A stretch of DNA of 64,000 nt from Rutidosis leptorrhynchoides (taxonomy: Eukaryota; Streptophyta; Magnoliopsida; Asterales; Asteraceae). This document shows positions 11,141-25,018 of the stretch, piece after piece (position 1 is the stretch's first letter; every line of letters starts with the position of its first letter). A model generated the notes under the pieces. The model saw only the letters and a program-made list of their open reading frames with translations, was not told where the DNA came from and did not search any database. The stretch spans positions 15,726,001-15,790,000 of the forward strand of contig NC_092340.1 in assembly GCF_046630445.1 (NCBI RefSeq). Reading direction: 5' to 3'. The position numbers and the translations under genes were made by a program.

Positions 11141-11383
11141 ATGCGTTGTTATCGGGTTTTATATCTCCCCTTATATTTCAATGTCCCTACTTCTGTCTTC
11201 TATAATCATTGTCATCCACAGTTAATACTCCCTCCTATTTGCTACGATTTATACTCCAATTTCTATTTCGGAGCTTTGTCCCTTCGTTTCTTCTTCTTGC
11301 GATTAGGCATCTCTTGTAATGGTCCAGAATTCGCATATATAAATTTTGGAATGAACATTGTTAATGTTCTAGGAAGGAAATGA
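11141..11383 (+). CDS. second antisense ORF, in frame after the small membrane ORF
   Basis: The ORF follows the previous stop by three bases in the same frame and ends in FGMNIVNVLGRK. The same arrangement, including the separating TAA, recurs at 47537-47782. The copies share YNHCHPQL, NFYFG, RFFFLRL and CNGPEF. DNA beyond the ORF is also well conserved, so conservation alone does not prove coding. No family is recognised. The reading could be a longer protein with a conserved stop, or plain non-coding homology. Confidence 0.3.
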   Translation: MRCYRVLYLPLYFNVPTSVFYNHCHPQLILPPICYDLYSNFYFGALSLRFFFLRLGISCNGPEFAYINFGMNIVNVLGRK

Positions 11384-13171
11384 TAATGGCACGATTTTGA
11401 TTTGTTAAATTACCAGAATACCCGAAAAGACCGAATCATCAAGAAATATTTTCTTGATATTTTAGAGATTAAATAGGATACAAGAGTCGTGTAACATGGC
11501 ACATGATGATGTTATGATCTGTGAATCATTACATTCTATTTACAAACTCAGCATGAATTACTGTAATATAATCACGTTGATCAAGTGTCATTATATTATA
11601 CTAACTCATGCTTCAGTTCTAAACACTACTTCAAAAATATTCCTATTTTAAACTCGAAAGTTTCAGAATTTAGAAACTAAAATAGTTTCTTTTATGATGT
11701 AATACAGATAGCGCGAAGAGGTAAATGATTTCAGATAAGAATAATTATGGAAATATCTTTAGAATTATGGAGGATATTTATAATGAAAGATACGATGATA
11801 TCTTAGAATTTCTAATATTAGAGGATGATGAAGAATATTGTCCATAGGGGTTTAGTATCAGGAGCAAGGTATTCGTTAATGACTTCAAAAGAATACTAAA
11901 TCATTTGGATTCTTTGAAGGCAGGTTTAGTCTTTGTGATTTATCCACAGCCTCCTTCATACTTTGCTCAATCTGTTTTTCAGTTTCAAACCTTCTCTTTT
12001 TTTTTTTCTGAGCTTTGCCAACACACTATTCTTTATCATCAAACTTTTGGCTGTTAAGGTCATTTACAGTTTTTGCTGCTTCATCAGCATTCAAAGTTAT
12101 CATAACCGAATCGTCGGTTATCAATCCGAGTTGTTTTCAAAAGTTTGAAGGGTTTGCATGAAGATTGTAATTGTCAAAATACATATGATGTTCTAGAATT
12201 TTGAATGATACAAATATTTTTTCTAGGTTTATGAATAGAAGTAATATTCTAGCACAGTTTTGAAGTCAAAGTATAGCTTTAAAAGATGTAAGAATCTAAG
12301 AGTGATGTTTTCTGTTAAATCTTGGCTTGGATTCTGATTTTTCAAAATCAGAATATGTAATCAAATTTGAATGCGAATGGTTGTTTTGATTTCTAAGAAA
12401 GAATTTATATCGTTGTGAAAGTAGTGAGTATAGTTGATGATTTGCTGAATCAAAATCGAATAATGTAACATATCAATTGTGAATTCATATATCTTTCGGG
12501 TATTACCTACCCGTTAAAAGTTTCACAAGTAATATTTTGTACCCGAGAATTTTATTACAGTCTTTATGAAAATATAAGTATGTATATTTTCTTCAGATGT
12601 AATACAGATTTAATGAGTTAATATCATATTAAGCTCATTTGATTTTCAGCTCGATCAGAAATGAATAATCTCTAAAACATTAAAGATTTAATAATCTTCG
12701 CGGAGTATTTCACTAATGTAATCAATACTTCGTTATTCAGTTTTATTGATATTTCCTTAATGAATCATGTTGGTGCTTATGGAACTCTTGCTAACTTCTC
12801 AAGGTACGAATGATGTTTTCTAGAAAGTTTCGAGTACATCAAAAATGAAAGTGTAAAATCAAACGTGTAATTGAATAATACACTTAGTTTATTATGAAAA
12901 GGAATTCATTGAATTTGAAACAGAGATTGTAATTAACGATGGTTATGTCGTTAATGAAGGATGTACATCATTGCATATTAGTAATATGAACTAACCGAGT
13001 AGTACCTACCAGTTAAGATTCACACGTAATAGCTCAGTACGAAAAGATTTATTTTGATTTCAAAATTCATATATATTAAATATACATAAAATTTCTTCAG
13101 GGGAAATGATTTAATACTTCATATCTCGTTGATACAATATACGCGTTGTTGATTTGTGATGATGTTGGTGA
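11384..13171 (-). other. non-coding interior of the pol-less element
   Basis: I find no credible ORF. The TTAACGGGTAGGTA motif (element sense) recurs at about 12504-12518 and in altered form at about 12997-13012. Each copy is followed on the plus strand by a TTCACAAGTAATA-like block. The region matches 47783-50160 of the second element in order. Confidence 0.6.
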
Positions 13172-13495
13172 TTACGGAATTGGCAGAACTTGTAGTGCTA
13201 CAGGTTTTGCCGGTGTTGGTGATACTGACGGCACTGTTGATGCTGCTGGTAAAACAAGTCTAGCTTGTAAATCGTGCACCATTCCGGTCAGGGTTTCTAC
13301 TATTCCTTCTATCATTTCGGTCCACTCATCTGATTTATGGTTATGGCTGGAATAGATAATTTCTAAGACTTTAGATATTACATAATCGCCGCAGAATATT
13401 TCTCCAATGAAGTTATGAATCAATACTTCATCGGTTATTGTTGTTGGTACTCCTTGGTATCTATGGTGAGTATGACGTTGATGCTCAAGGTACAA
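13172..13495 (-). pseudogene. second repeat domain of the coiled-coil ORF, frame-shifted
   Basis: This minus-strand frame overlaps the end of the upstream coiled-coil ORF by 11 bases in another frame and has no ATG start of its own. Its body (IHNFIGEIFCGDYVISKVLE, later EWTEMIEGIVETLTGMVHDL) parallels the end of the upstream ORF (SLISRVSHHDYILSHSLDLI, later ELRARVVALENMVQRLQ). It therefore looks like a second copy of the same domain split off by a frameshift. The matching segment of the other element is also broken. Confidence 0.45.
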
Positions 13496-14021
13496 ATTGT
13501 GATGTTGAAGCGTGGGATGTGGATGTTGTTATTGGTGGTGGTGATGGTACTGTTGGTGTTGCTGATGGTGGTACTGTTGCTGCCGTTGCTGCTGCTGGTG
13601 CTTGTAACCTTTGCACCATATTCTCCAAAGCCACTACCCGAGCGCGAAGCTCGTTGACTTCTTCTATTACACCGGGATGATTGTCGGTTCGGATGAGCGG
13701 ATGAATGAGATCTAGACTGTGAGATAGTATATAATCATGATGAGATACTCTAGAAATGAGAGAGAAAATGTTATTACGAACAGGTTGGCCTGTAAGTGCT
13801 TCAGGTTCTTCGCCAAGAGGGCAATGTGGTTGATGGAAGGGATCGCCTTCTTCTTGTCTCCAATGATTAAGTAGACTACGAACCCATCCCCAATTCATCC
13901 AGAATAGATGATGGCTAATTGGTTGATCCATTCCGGTTACACTGTCTTCGGAGTTCAGGTGAATATCCATATCGGAATAGCTGTCGGAGTTTAAGGAATT
14001 TGAACTAGATACGTGATCCAT
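13485..14021 (-). CDS. conserved coiled-coil protein of pol-less retroelements
   Basis: A 178-residue ORF in element sense, starting 372 bases after the primer site where gag would be. Residues 1-30 are Ser/Asp-rich. Residues about 33-75 are the most conserved part: MDQPISHHLFWMNWGWVRSL, then HCPLGEEPEALTG. Residues about 115-142 (VNELRARVVALENMVQRLQ) have heptad spacing of a coiled coil. The end is Ala/Pro/Thr-rich. A close relative is at 50449-50883. I recognise no domain. It may be a minimal gag substitute or an RNA/Gag-binding adaptor, but that is inference. Confidence 0.6.
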   Translation of the reverse strand: MDHVSSSNSLNSDSYSDMDIHLNSEDSVTGMDQPISHHLFWMNWGWVRSLLNHWRQEEGDPFHQPHCPLGEEPEALTGQPVRNNIFSLISRVSHHDYILSHSLDLIHPLIRTDNHPGVIEEVNELRARVVALENMVQRLQAPAAATAATVPPSATPTVPSPPPITTSTSHASTSQFVP

Positions 14022-14392
14022 CTTGTATAATCAGGGAATTGATTTTAATATGAGATAGATTATAGGATTTAGTTTGGTATTCTCCGATACATAATTTACA
14101 TATGTACATATAATACCAAAATTCCATAAGTTACGGAGAAATTTTCGGAAAGTGTAAGACAGAGTTTCCTGTAATAGATATGCTTAAGATACGAAATTTA
14201 TCCATACACTATCTATGCAATCAATGCAGTAAAACGTGTCTTAGGCTTAAGATAATAACAGGTAATTTCTGACAAGAAATAATAAACAAAACTCGGTAAA
14301 AACAGATACGGTCATAGTCCAGACTCACTAATGCATCCTAACAATTACCAGTTAAATACACTAATGCAAATTCTGGTTCCCTATGACCTCAA

Positions 14393-14404
14393 GCTCTGAT
14401 ACCA
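14393..14404 (-). promoter_or_regulatory. primer binding site, tRNA-iMet
   Basis: On the minus strand this is a perfect TGGTATCAGAGC, two bases from the LTR edge at 14407. Confidence 0.9.
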
Positions 14405-14406
14405 AC

Positions 14407-17140
<2,734 letters not shown>

Positions 17141-17864
17141 GCGTTTAGGCATCGGGTGGTGCCACCTTGTTCCATTTATGTTGTTCTTTTGTTTTTCTTT
17201 TCTTAAGTTTGTTGGTGAAATGATTTTTCAAGTCTGGCATTAAGTTCAGCAAAACTACATGATTGATGATATTGGTGTGATGATCGGGAATGGACGATGT
17301 TCTTATGCTGGCAGTCAGTTCAGCGCCATCTGTCACTGGCATTTCGCGATCAGTGGTTAAGCTCGATAAGTTTTTATATTTTCTTTCTCACATAACCCTT
17401 ACGAATTTAATCTATTTTTGATCTCAAGTGATGGGGACATCACTAGATCTCAAGTGTGGGGTGGGGGAGATGTAAAATCTCTCGGGTTGTTTGTTAATGG
17501 AATCATCATCATATTAGTTTTGATCTAAAAAGACTTAACGTTTCACGGGTTTTGGTCGTAAAAAATTTTTTGAAAAATAAAAAAAAATATGAGAAAACTT
17601 ATTTTAAAAATAAAAAAAAATAGAAAAACTATTGAAATTTCGGCCAAAACCTTTGTTATGAAATTTGGTTTTGATTTGGCTTGGTATTTTATGGCATATT
17701 TCGTGATTTCAAAGAAACCAAAATTGTTCCACATGTTCATTTTCTTGGACATGAAATCCTACGAGTTCGGGGAACTCAATAGTAGGTCACCTGTACCAAA
17801 ACGGGTGTAAACCATGAGAGAGCGGTGATTGCATAGCGTGATTGTGACCGAATCACGTGCCAGA

Positions 17865-18233
17865 TCAAAAACTTTCGGTTACCTGGTATAGCAGACTTCC
17901 GAAACTATACCATTTTATTATTACATCATCTAATGGTATGATACTGTGGGAAGAGGAGCCTTGAGCTTCACCAGTGTTGTCCTTTTTAGGAACAATAGCT
18001 ACGTGCTTGTGTTTGCTTAGACAACACAACTCATAGCCAAAAGATATGGCACCTAAAGGTTTTTGGGATTTATCGGAAGTAAAGTCTTCCGAAAGATGTT
18101 TCAAACCGAGTGTCAATTGAAATAGATTGGCATTCCCGAGTGAGTCAGATCTACTCATTAAGGAAGTAAAGTCTTCCGACCGTTTCACTTGGTACGCATA
18201 CCTCTTAAGCTGTACCATTTCATTACCCATCAT
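17865..18233 (-). CDS. possible antisense ORF, 122 residues, unknown
   Basis: Open on the minus strand of the Athila-like element, from ATG 18233. It contains HLSEDFTSDKSQKPL and RSEDFTSLMSRSDSL, an internal echo caused by two GGAAGTAAAGTCTTCC stem-loops in the DNA. I see no known domain and the ORF may be chance. Its place, antisense before the 3' LTR, fits antisense ORFs of some plant gypsy elements. Confidence 0.2.
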   Translation of the reverse strand: MMGNEMVQLKRYAYQVKRSEDFTSLMSRSDSLGNANLFQLTLGLKHLSEDFTSDKSQKPLGAISFGYELCCLSKHKHVAIVPKKDNTGEAQGSSSHSIIPLDDVIIKWYSFGSLLYQVTESF

Positions 18234-18534
18234 ATCACGATGAGGTACTGTTAGAGATGAAAGTCTTGAACGTTCAAAACATGTTCATTATTTTGAATGT
18301 GAAATCCTACATGAACATAAAAAAAATTCATACGTTGGTCATCTGCACTAAGGCGGGTGTCAACCGTATGAACGGTGATTGTATCGTGTGGTCGAAATCG
18401 GGCCATGCGCTAGATCAAAAACTTTAATAGGGCGATCCTCATTGTCTCTCCTAGCAAGGATAATGTTGCGTCCGACTACTTTATTTAACCACACAGGATG
18501 TATCCATTCCATCCTAAAGGGAGTCAAGTCTCCC
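18073..18534. repeat. three stem-loops with loop TAAAGT or TCAAGT
   Basis: TCGGAAG-TAAAGT-CTTCCGA at 18073-18092, GGAAG-TAAAGT-CTTCC at 18162-18177 and GGGAG-TCAAGT-CTCCC at 18519-18534. The third has changed on both arms, so pairing is kept. Confidence 0.6.
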
Positions 18535-18653
18535 GAACGACACACTTGCTTATTTGTTTCAGAAGTTGTAGTCCAGACTAGTTGTAGGGTGACTAAAAAT
18601 CTTGAAAAGTCATTGCTAACATCGACTGGAAATCTACCAGGCCTCAACGTCAA
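18360..18653 (-). CDS. possible antisense ORF, 97 residues, unknown
   Basis: A second open minus-strand frame with WIHPVWLNKVVGRNIILARR and KVFDLAHGP. The overlapping plus-strand frame is also open, so coding direction is undecided. There is no homologue in the window apart from the diverged DNA duplication. Confidence 0.2.
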   Translation of the reverse strand: MTLRPGRFPVDVSNDFSRFLVTLQLVWTTTSETNKQVCRSGDLTPFRMEWIHPVWLNKVVGRNIILARRDNEDRPIKVFDLAHGPISTTRYNHRSYG

Positions 18654-19320
18654 ACAGAGAAACTGGTTGTCAAAGCTTGTCTCAATGAGGGAGATTTGCT
18701 AGCCAAATGGAAAGCGCACCATGATACACAAAATGTCAGTGATTGATCAGATTCCTAGTGGATAACCTCTGAAAAGGTAAGATATCAGATTTTAAGCCTG
18801 ATGAACTTCAATCTTTATGATTGACTTAACGGATTAGATGATCACCTCATGATTATCGATGATATCTGGACGTAATGTGTATCCTCCTAAGCATATTATT
18901 TTCCTACCGACATCTCACAATGTTAGGTACTTGTGGGAGGTTTGGCTTGACCAATTGCGGGGTAGCCCGTTCGTTCTTTTTGGCACACATGTTTGATTGC
19001 TAGATTTTTGGTGCTCAGTTCCCACTTGATTCCCGGTTTCTTTGAAGACTTATATTATGGTTCGAGATTTTCTACTTCATCATTATGGTATGTTATTGGA
19101 GACTATCTTTGATTACTATATCCATTACATATTGTTTGAGGTTAAAGAAGTTAATTTCGGGGGAATGCAAGTGGGAACCATGGTTGTTATCTACTCCAAA
19201 ATCGTGCCCACGCTAGTTGTTGGTTTGTTGGTTGTTCGTTGGTTCTACATACATGTTTAAAGAAGTTATTATATGGTAGAAGATTATTTTCGAGTTCAAT
19301 TGATTGACGACAAGCAAAAC

Positions 19321-19333
19321 TCTAGTGTGGGGT
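19321..19333 (+). promoter_or_regulatory. polypurine tract
   Basis: TCTAGTGTGGGGT lies immediately before the TGTTTGATATCG start of an LTR. This is the expected plus-strand priming site and fixes the direction of the Athila-like element. Confidence 0.65.
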
Positions 19334-19583
19334 TGTTTGATATCGCATATTTAATACGCGTTTTTCTTAGCGATATCGAGCACATTTTAGTCTGTTCGGA
19401 TACGATTTGGCGTTTATTTCGATAAGTGTTATGAAAGTTCAAGTTCTAAGACCAAGAAGATGAAATTTGAAATTATTTGATGGTTTTAGTGATTTTCTAT
19501 GTAAACGAGTGAAAGAGATTGGTTCGATTCGAGTTTGGATGGATTTACTGAGTTTTCAGCTCGGATTCGGCAAATTGGGCCTG

Positions 19584-19726
19584 GAGCGCCGCTCAAAAAC
19601 ATGGAGCGCCGCTCAAAAACATGGAGCGCCGCTCCAGTAGGCATAAAACTGAGGTCGAGGGTTTTCAAGTTTAACAGATCAGATTTTAATGGGCTTGAGC
19701 GCCGCTCAACATATGGAGCGCCGCTC
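19584..19726. repeat. five GAGCGCCGCTC palindromes upstream of TATA
   Basis: Copies at 19584-19594, 19604-19614, 19624-19634, 19697-19707 and 19716-19726. The first three form a 20-base tandem. They end about 28 bases before the TATA box and are the only GC-rich DNA nearby. Confidence 0.9.
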
Positions 19727-21555
19727 CACTTCCAGCCGTCTTCAGAAATTGGGTATTTAAAGCCCGAAAAAATACCCTAATGAGGCATTAATCCTTCCAG
19801 ACGAATTCCAACAGCTTTTGGGCGAATTTTGGTGATTATTGGGGAACCGCGTCTCGATCCGTTCATCATTCAAGAACACAATTTTCATTAGGTTTAATTC
19901 TTATCAACATAATGAATACTCTTAATTGTTTATTTGTGATTTTGTTTTTAGCCATGATTGTTGGCTAAGTTCTTTAATGTTTGTCTAGATTGAATATTCG
20001 TATGTGTTTGGATGATACTTTAATGTTTAATTTGATTAATACATGATAATTATGAGTTTTGATTAAGAACCATTCTTATGGGATTTGATATTTGTTACTT
20101 GGATTGATTAGTGATCTTGTTTGAACAAAGGGAACCCTGTTTCAATTTAGAGAACTGATTTTCAATTGATTTATCTTAATCAATTGTGTGCTTACTGGAC
20201 CAAGGGGGTAAACTGGGTAACATAGATTGAACAAAATATGGGTGAATTGTGTGGAGCGAACGTGATGTTCTGCGAGGTGTATATAAAATAGCTTATATTT
20301 TACAAGGAAATACTATTAAATACGATACAATTTTACACAAGATATTTATTTATTTATAGAATGGATATACTTAAACCTTGCTACAACACTTATAGGCAGT
20401 GTACCTAATCGTACAGTAGTGTAGTTTTTAGTAAGTCCGGTTCGGTCCACAGGGAAAATCTTTTAAACAAAGCTTAACGCTATATTAGTTTTATTTTATA
20501 AAAATACAAATATATATATATAAGTAATATTATTATTATAAAGGGGGGTTTTTACCGTTTAATGACCGATTTGTCGATTTTAAAAACTTTAGTTGCAGTT
20601 AAAACAAAATGTAAAATATTAAATAAATAAAAGACTTAATTTAAAGCGTAAAGTAAATAACGATAATGAAATTGCGATAAATAAAAGTGCGATAAAATAA
20701 ACTTGCGATAATTAAAAAGTACGATAATTAAAAGTGCAATTAAATACAATAACAATAAAAGTGCGATAATTAGAAGTGCAATTAAATATAAAATAAAGAA
20801 AATTAAATATGAGATAAAAGAATTATGCTTATTTAAACTTCCGTAATCATGATGTTTGACGTGTTGATTTTAGTTTTATGCCCATGGTTTAATTGTCCTT
20901 TGTCCTGGATTATTTAATATGTCCGTCTGGTTTTTGTCCATAACAGTCCATCAGTCATAAATATAAAGTGCGAGTATCCTCGTCAAATTATCCTTATACC
21001 CGAAGTTAAATATTCCAACTAATTGGGGACTTAAACTGTAACAAGGTTTTATTACTTTGTTTAATAATTACACCAGGATGTCGACTGAGTGTATCCCAAG
21101 GTTTTAATAGTTTATTATCAATTATGCCAAGTGTCCTTGTACATAATTTCACCCATGTTTTAATAATTCTAGTGACTATTAATCCATTCCCGTGTCCGGT
21201 TAAATGAACGATTATTCGTACATATAAATACCCTACCCATCGTATCCGATCGAGTGTATATGGTTATTTATAGGGACGTCCAATTGTGAATCTTTATATT
21301 AAAATTAACAAACTATCATTTAGTTAAACAAATATAAAGCCCATTAATAGCCCATAGTCTAATTTCCACAAGTGTCGTTCTTTTGTCCAAACCCCAATTA
21401 TGGTACAAAGCCCAATTACCCAATTTTAGTAATTAGCCCAACATCATGATTACTTCGTTTTAAATAAGCATAATAATAACTTAGCTACGAGACATTAAAT
21501 TAAAAAGGTTGAACATAACTTACAATGATTAAAAATAGCGTAGCGTTACACGGAC

Positions 21556-21823
21556 AGAATTTCGACTTACACCCTTACAACATTCGCTAACATACCCTTA
21601 TTATTAGAATTAAAATTAAAATTAAAATTAAAATATAAATATAAATATTTACGTATAGATATAGAGAGATTGATATTTTTTGATATATTAGAATTTCGAC
21701 TTACACCCTTACAACATTCGCTAACATACCCTTATTATTAGAATTAAAATTAAAATTAAAATTAAAATATAAATATAAATATTTACGTATAGATATAGAG
21801 AGATTGATATTTTTTGATATATT
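21556..21823. repeat. tandem duplication, 134-base period
   Basis: The block starting AGAATTTCGACTTACACCC at 21556 is repeated directly from 21690 with almost no change, including its ATTAAA/ATATAA runs. It looks recent. Confidence 0.9.
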
Positions 21824-21898
21824 TTTCGTCGAACTGCGTTGGCTTTTATAGGAATTTGAGTCCAGGTGAACTCCGCGAGTCGTGTAATTTTTTGCCTT

Positions 21899-21923
21899 CA
21901 AACTCCGCAACTCGCGGAGTTTG
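21899..21923. repeat. perfect stem-loop upstream of the solo-LTR TATA box
   Basis: CAAACTCCGC and GCGGAGTTTG pair over ten bases around the loop AACTC. A partial copy, ACTCCGCGAGT, is at 21870-21880. Both lie upstream of the minus-strand TATA at 21844. Confidence 0.8.
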
Positions 21924-22949
21924 AAATTACAGCTCACCCAGCTTTGGTTCTTTGTTTGCCGACGATTTATAAATATATTATAATATATATATTAATTTTA
22001 AGAATTAATTATATATTATATTATATTTATATACATAGTTAACTTGTAATTTTTAGTCCGTTGCGTCGAGTGTTGAGAGTTGACTCTGGTCCCGGTTCCG
22101 GATTTTCGAACGTCCTTACGTACAATTTAATATCTTGTACTTTGCGTTTTGAATCTTGTACTCTTGCAATTTTGAGACGTTTCTTATCAATAATTGGAAC
22201 CTCTTTGATTGTATTTTGTACTTTTGAGCTTTTTGGTCGTTTGCGTCTTCAATTCGTCGAATCTGTCTTTTGTCTTCACCTTTTATTATTTAAACGAATA
22301 TCACTTTTAAATAGAACAATTGCAACTAAAAGCTTGTCTTTCTTGAGGAATAATGCTATGAAATAAATGTTCGTTTTTAGCATTATCAGAACACGTAACC
22401 AATTGAATCTTAATCTTATAATTAGTTAATTACTAAGTCACAAACGAAAGAGGTCTTTGGTGAAAGGGAACCCTAAGCCAATAAATCCTAGTTTGACGTG
22501 TTTGCCAAAAGAGAACTCTGGGTAAACTGACTCTGTAGTTGCATGAGTTGATAAATAAACTAGTGCTTAATAACAAATCTTCCAACACTGCGAATAGGAG
22601 ATAACATTCTTTTATCTATTGGATTCAATTATCTTTATTTTTCGTTGAGTCTGCAATTTAATTTATTTAAACTTAAAAACTAAAAATATTGTCTTTTACT
22701 TTTGATCTATCCTTGATTTGGCTAATCGTTAAATAGCCACAAAAACCAATTTTCATAGATTAACTTAGTTTATTTCCATTAGTTGCAATCTTAATTCTCA
22801 CATTTAAACTGTCCTTGGAACGATTTTGGAATTACCAAATTTATACTATTGCAAGATCGGGTACACTGCCCGTTAGTGTGTAGTAATCTTTAAACCGGCA
22901 TTTTTCAGAGATAAATTATATACTAGATTTTACACATCACACGTTTTCG

Positions 22950-24878
22950 CTTTTGTAGTAAAGATGGTGAACCATGAGGTTCATCGGCTGAATGGAACCC
23001 TAGAGATCGAGTTATCTAACCTCGATGTATGATGGTGATGGAGTCTACGTAACGCGATGTCAGGTGCCTTCTCATACCTGCGGGCGTGATGTGCGACTTC
23101 GATGGTTATGGTTACAGTGTACTTAGGGTACCTTACTGAAACCCTTATGTACATGAGTGACTAAGTGGAAATTTTACGAGCTATAGCAATCGGACGGCTG
23201 CAAGAGTGATGCTTGTATTCGTGCTAATGAATGATTGGTATGAAGTGGCAAAGGATGATCCAAAATTCTTTTGTATGCTAAGTGTTAAAGCAAGGTTGAT
23301 GACGTATGTGTTATGGGATGTAAGATGGTAGGCATTCGTTGTTGGAGCAATAGTCACTCTTTTCCAAGAGGGTGAGCGTATGTGTATCGTCAGCCGGATG
23401 ATTTCTGTAGTGGTGACGGGTAGAAAGAATTTGACAGTTGGAAAAGTCTACCTTGCGGGTAGCGGTAATTTCATTCTAAAAAGATAAATGTTATGTTGAC
23501 ATACGCTTAAGGCGCAAATGGGCGACGGTAGACGTTAGTTTTTATTATTGAATTGAGTTCTTGAGAATTCGGGAAGAGGGACCGACGCCGTGTATGGTCA
23601 TGTACATTGGTAAATGATGAAATCGCTTGACTTTGTAATCTTGGCGATCTGATGGAGGAACAAAGTTCTAAGTGAGGGAGTCTGTACTACCACACGAGGA
23701 AGTTGGTAATGTTATATCAAGGAATTTGTGTCGAATTCATTAAGGATTTGTATTCCTACCGAGGTAGCGTAATGGGTCTTTGAGAGAGGGTACGATGCCT
23801 CATTGTCGTACATTTTGGGTAGTAGTTACACAATAGCTATTTTATGTATTATGAGATAATTACGTGTATGTGTTTATTTGGGTTTATCTCTCAGTTGACT
23901 ACGTTTGACTTGTGTTAGGTGATGAGTGATATCCGGAAGGATTAGCTCTTCGTTAACCACCCTTAGTTGTGGTTTATGGTAGGCGGTTTCTGGAAAGAAC
24001 CGTTACTTGTATGTTTATGATTTTAATTGCCCGTATGAATTGTGCACATAGCCGTTTTGTGCACATGGTTGTGAGTAATAGCCGATTTTTACTCACACGT
24101 TGGCAATAGTGATGCGATAGCCGTGTTTCGCTCACATATCTTTGGTAGTGGTGCAATAGTCGTTTTTGCACACTACAGATATATCACGATAGCCGTTTTT
24201 TTCGTGTACTTGAGGGTGTGACAATAGCCGTTTTTGTACACCTTGAGTTTTGTGTTGAACTAATCTTCATATTGTTAGTATTGAGAACTATTGGTTGTTT
24301 TATACGCCGTGGTTCGGTCATGAGGACCATGTTACGTATTGGTCGTGTCGCACACCACAAGAGATTTTAAGTGATAAGTGTTATCCGTAAGGATTCGTTT
24401 TTTTTTTTTCGGTCCTCATCGGTTAGGTTGTTGACCTTATGTTGGGACGTGGTTACTATTAGCATTGTACCTAGTAGGGGTACGCTAAAGGGTTGATATC
24501 TCGGTAAAAGATTGGTTGAGTTTTCCCGATGCGGGGAATTGAGCAAGTTTTAGTGCTCGGATTCGTGAATTTGATAAATCGCGGGAGACGAATTAGTTGT
24601 TAAAGGTGACTCATTGAGAAGAATTTCCTAGAGGAGTTGGAGGAATACATGGTGATTCCGAGTATTCTAAGTGATCGTTGTAGACTTCGAATGTTGTGTG
24701 CATTGAATGTCTTAGAATGCATGAAAGTGTGTATTTGGTAAATGGAATAATCTTCTGGTTAATGATAAATGTGGTGGAAGTCGGATTGGAACATATGTTT
24801 GAGGACCATAGGGTGTGGGTCCGGTTGGCTAAGTGACGAGGATCACGGGGACGTGATCGATTCTAAGTGGGGGAGAGT
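22950..24878 (+). mobile_element. decayed 3' interior of a plus-strand gypsy element
   Basis: I could not find a continuous reading frame. Its assignment rests on a polypurine tract (AAGTGGGGGAGAGT, 24864-24877) that leads directly into the LTR at 24879. At 24041-24242 it shares the TAGCCG-loop hairpin repeats of that LTR, so part of it may be an older LTR piece. Confidence 0.45.
24041..24242. repeat. six hairpins with the loop TAGCCG-TTT (interior copy)
   Basis: Stems: TGTGCAC/GTGCACA (24041), GTGAGTA/TACTCAC (24071), GTGA-GCG/CGC-TCAC (24109), GTGCAA/TTGCAC (24151), CACGA/TCGTG (24185), GGTGT-ACA/TGT-ACACC (24215). The loop is ATAGCCGTTTT or a one- or two-base variant. Confidence 0.8.
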
Positions 24879-24979
24879 TGTAAGACCCAAATATTTATTG
24901 TACATAGAGCAGAAATGATGTACTTAAGGTGTGTGAAGCGTGGTGCAGGTTTAAAAGCTGATAGACTGTTCAGAGCATC

Positions 24980-25018
24980 GTGCGCGCTGCGCACAATTAG
25001 GGGCGCGCGCCGCGCACA
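24980..25018. repeat. GC-rich palindrome pair near LTR start
   Basis: GTGCGCGCTGCGCAC, then CGCGCGCCGCGC ten bases on. A near-identical pair is at 27162-27199 beside the LTR end. It is strongly unlike its AT-rich surroundings. Confidence 0.85.

Larger units (their letters stand above)
17141..19333 (+). other. 3' non-coding interior of the Athila-like element
   Basis: This continues the element cut at 7904. It has no pol, many short stem-loops, a diverged direct duplication (17750-17890 against 18280-18430, ending in AGATCAAAAACTTT), and G-rich tracts at about 17450-17475 and 19321-19333. Two antisense ORFs are listed separately. Confidence 0.5.
20263..22388 (-). mobile_element. solo LTR, 2.1 kb
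   Basis: The plus strand starts TGATGTTCTGCG and ends AGCATTATCA. Flanks are GAACG (20258-20262) and GAACA (22389-22393), a near-perfect 5-base target duplication. The minus-strand TATA box (TATAAAAGCC, 21844-21853) gives the direction. There is no internal region or primer site, so it is the product of LTR-LTR recombination. The AT-rich left part (20480-20830) has repeated GCGATAA units. Confidence 0.65.
19334..22949 (+). repeat. 3' LTR of the Athila-like element, split by a solo LTR
   Basis: The LTR starts TGTTTGATATCGC after the polypurine tract. A TATA box (TATTTAAAG, 19754-19762) follows five GAGCGCCGCTC palindromes. The LTR is interrupted at 20263-22388 and resumes to about 22949 (CACATCACA). 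The right end is approximate because no partner LTR is present. Confidence 0.55.

Noticed and set aside
19042..19260. 72-residue plus ORF before the polypurine tract
   Set aside because: No recognisable content; lies in a non-coding 3' interior with many short chance frames.
20278..20283. Solo LTR starting at TGTATATAAAATAGC
   Set aside because: That boundary leaves unmatched flanks; starting at 20263 gives TG..CA ends and GAACG/GAACA flanks.
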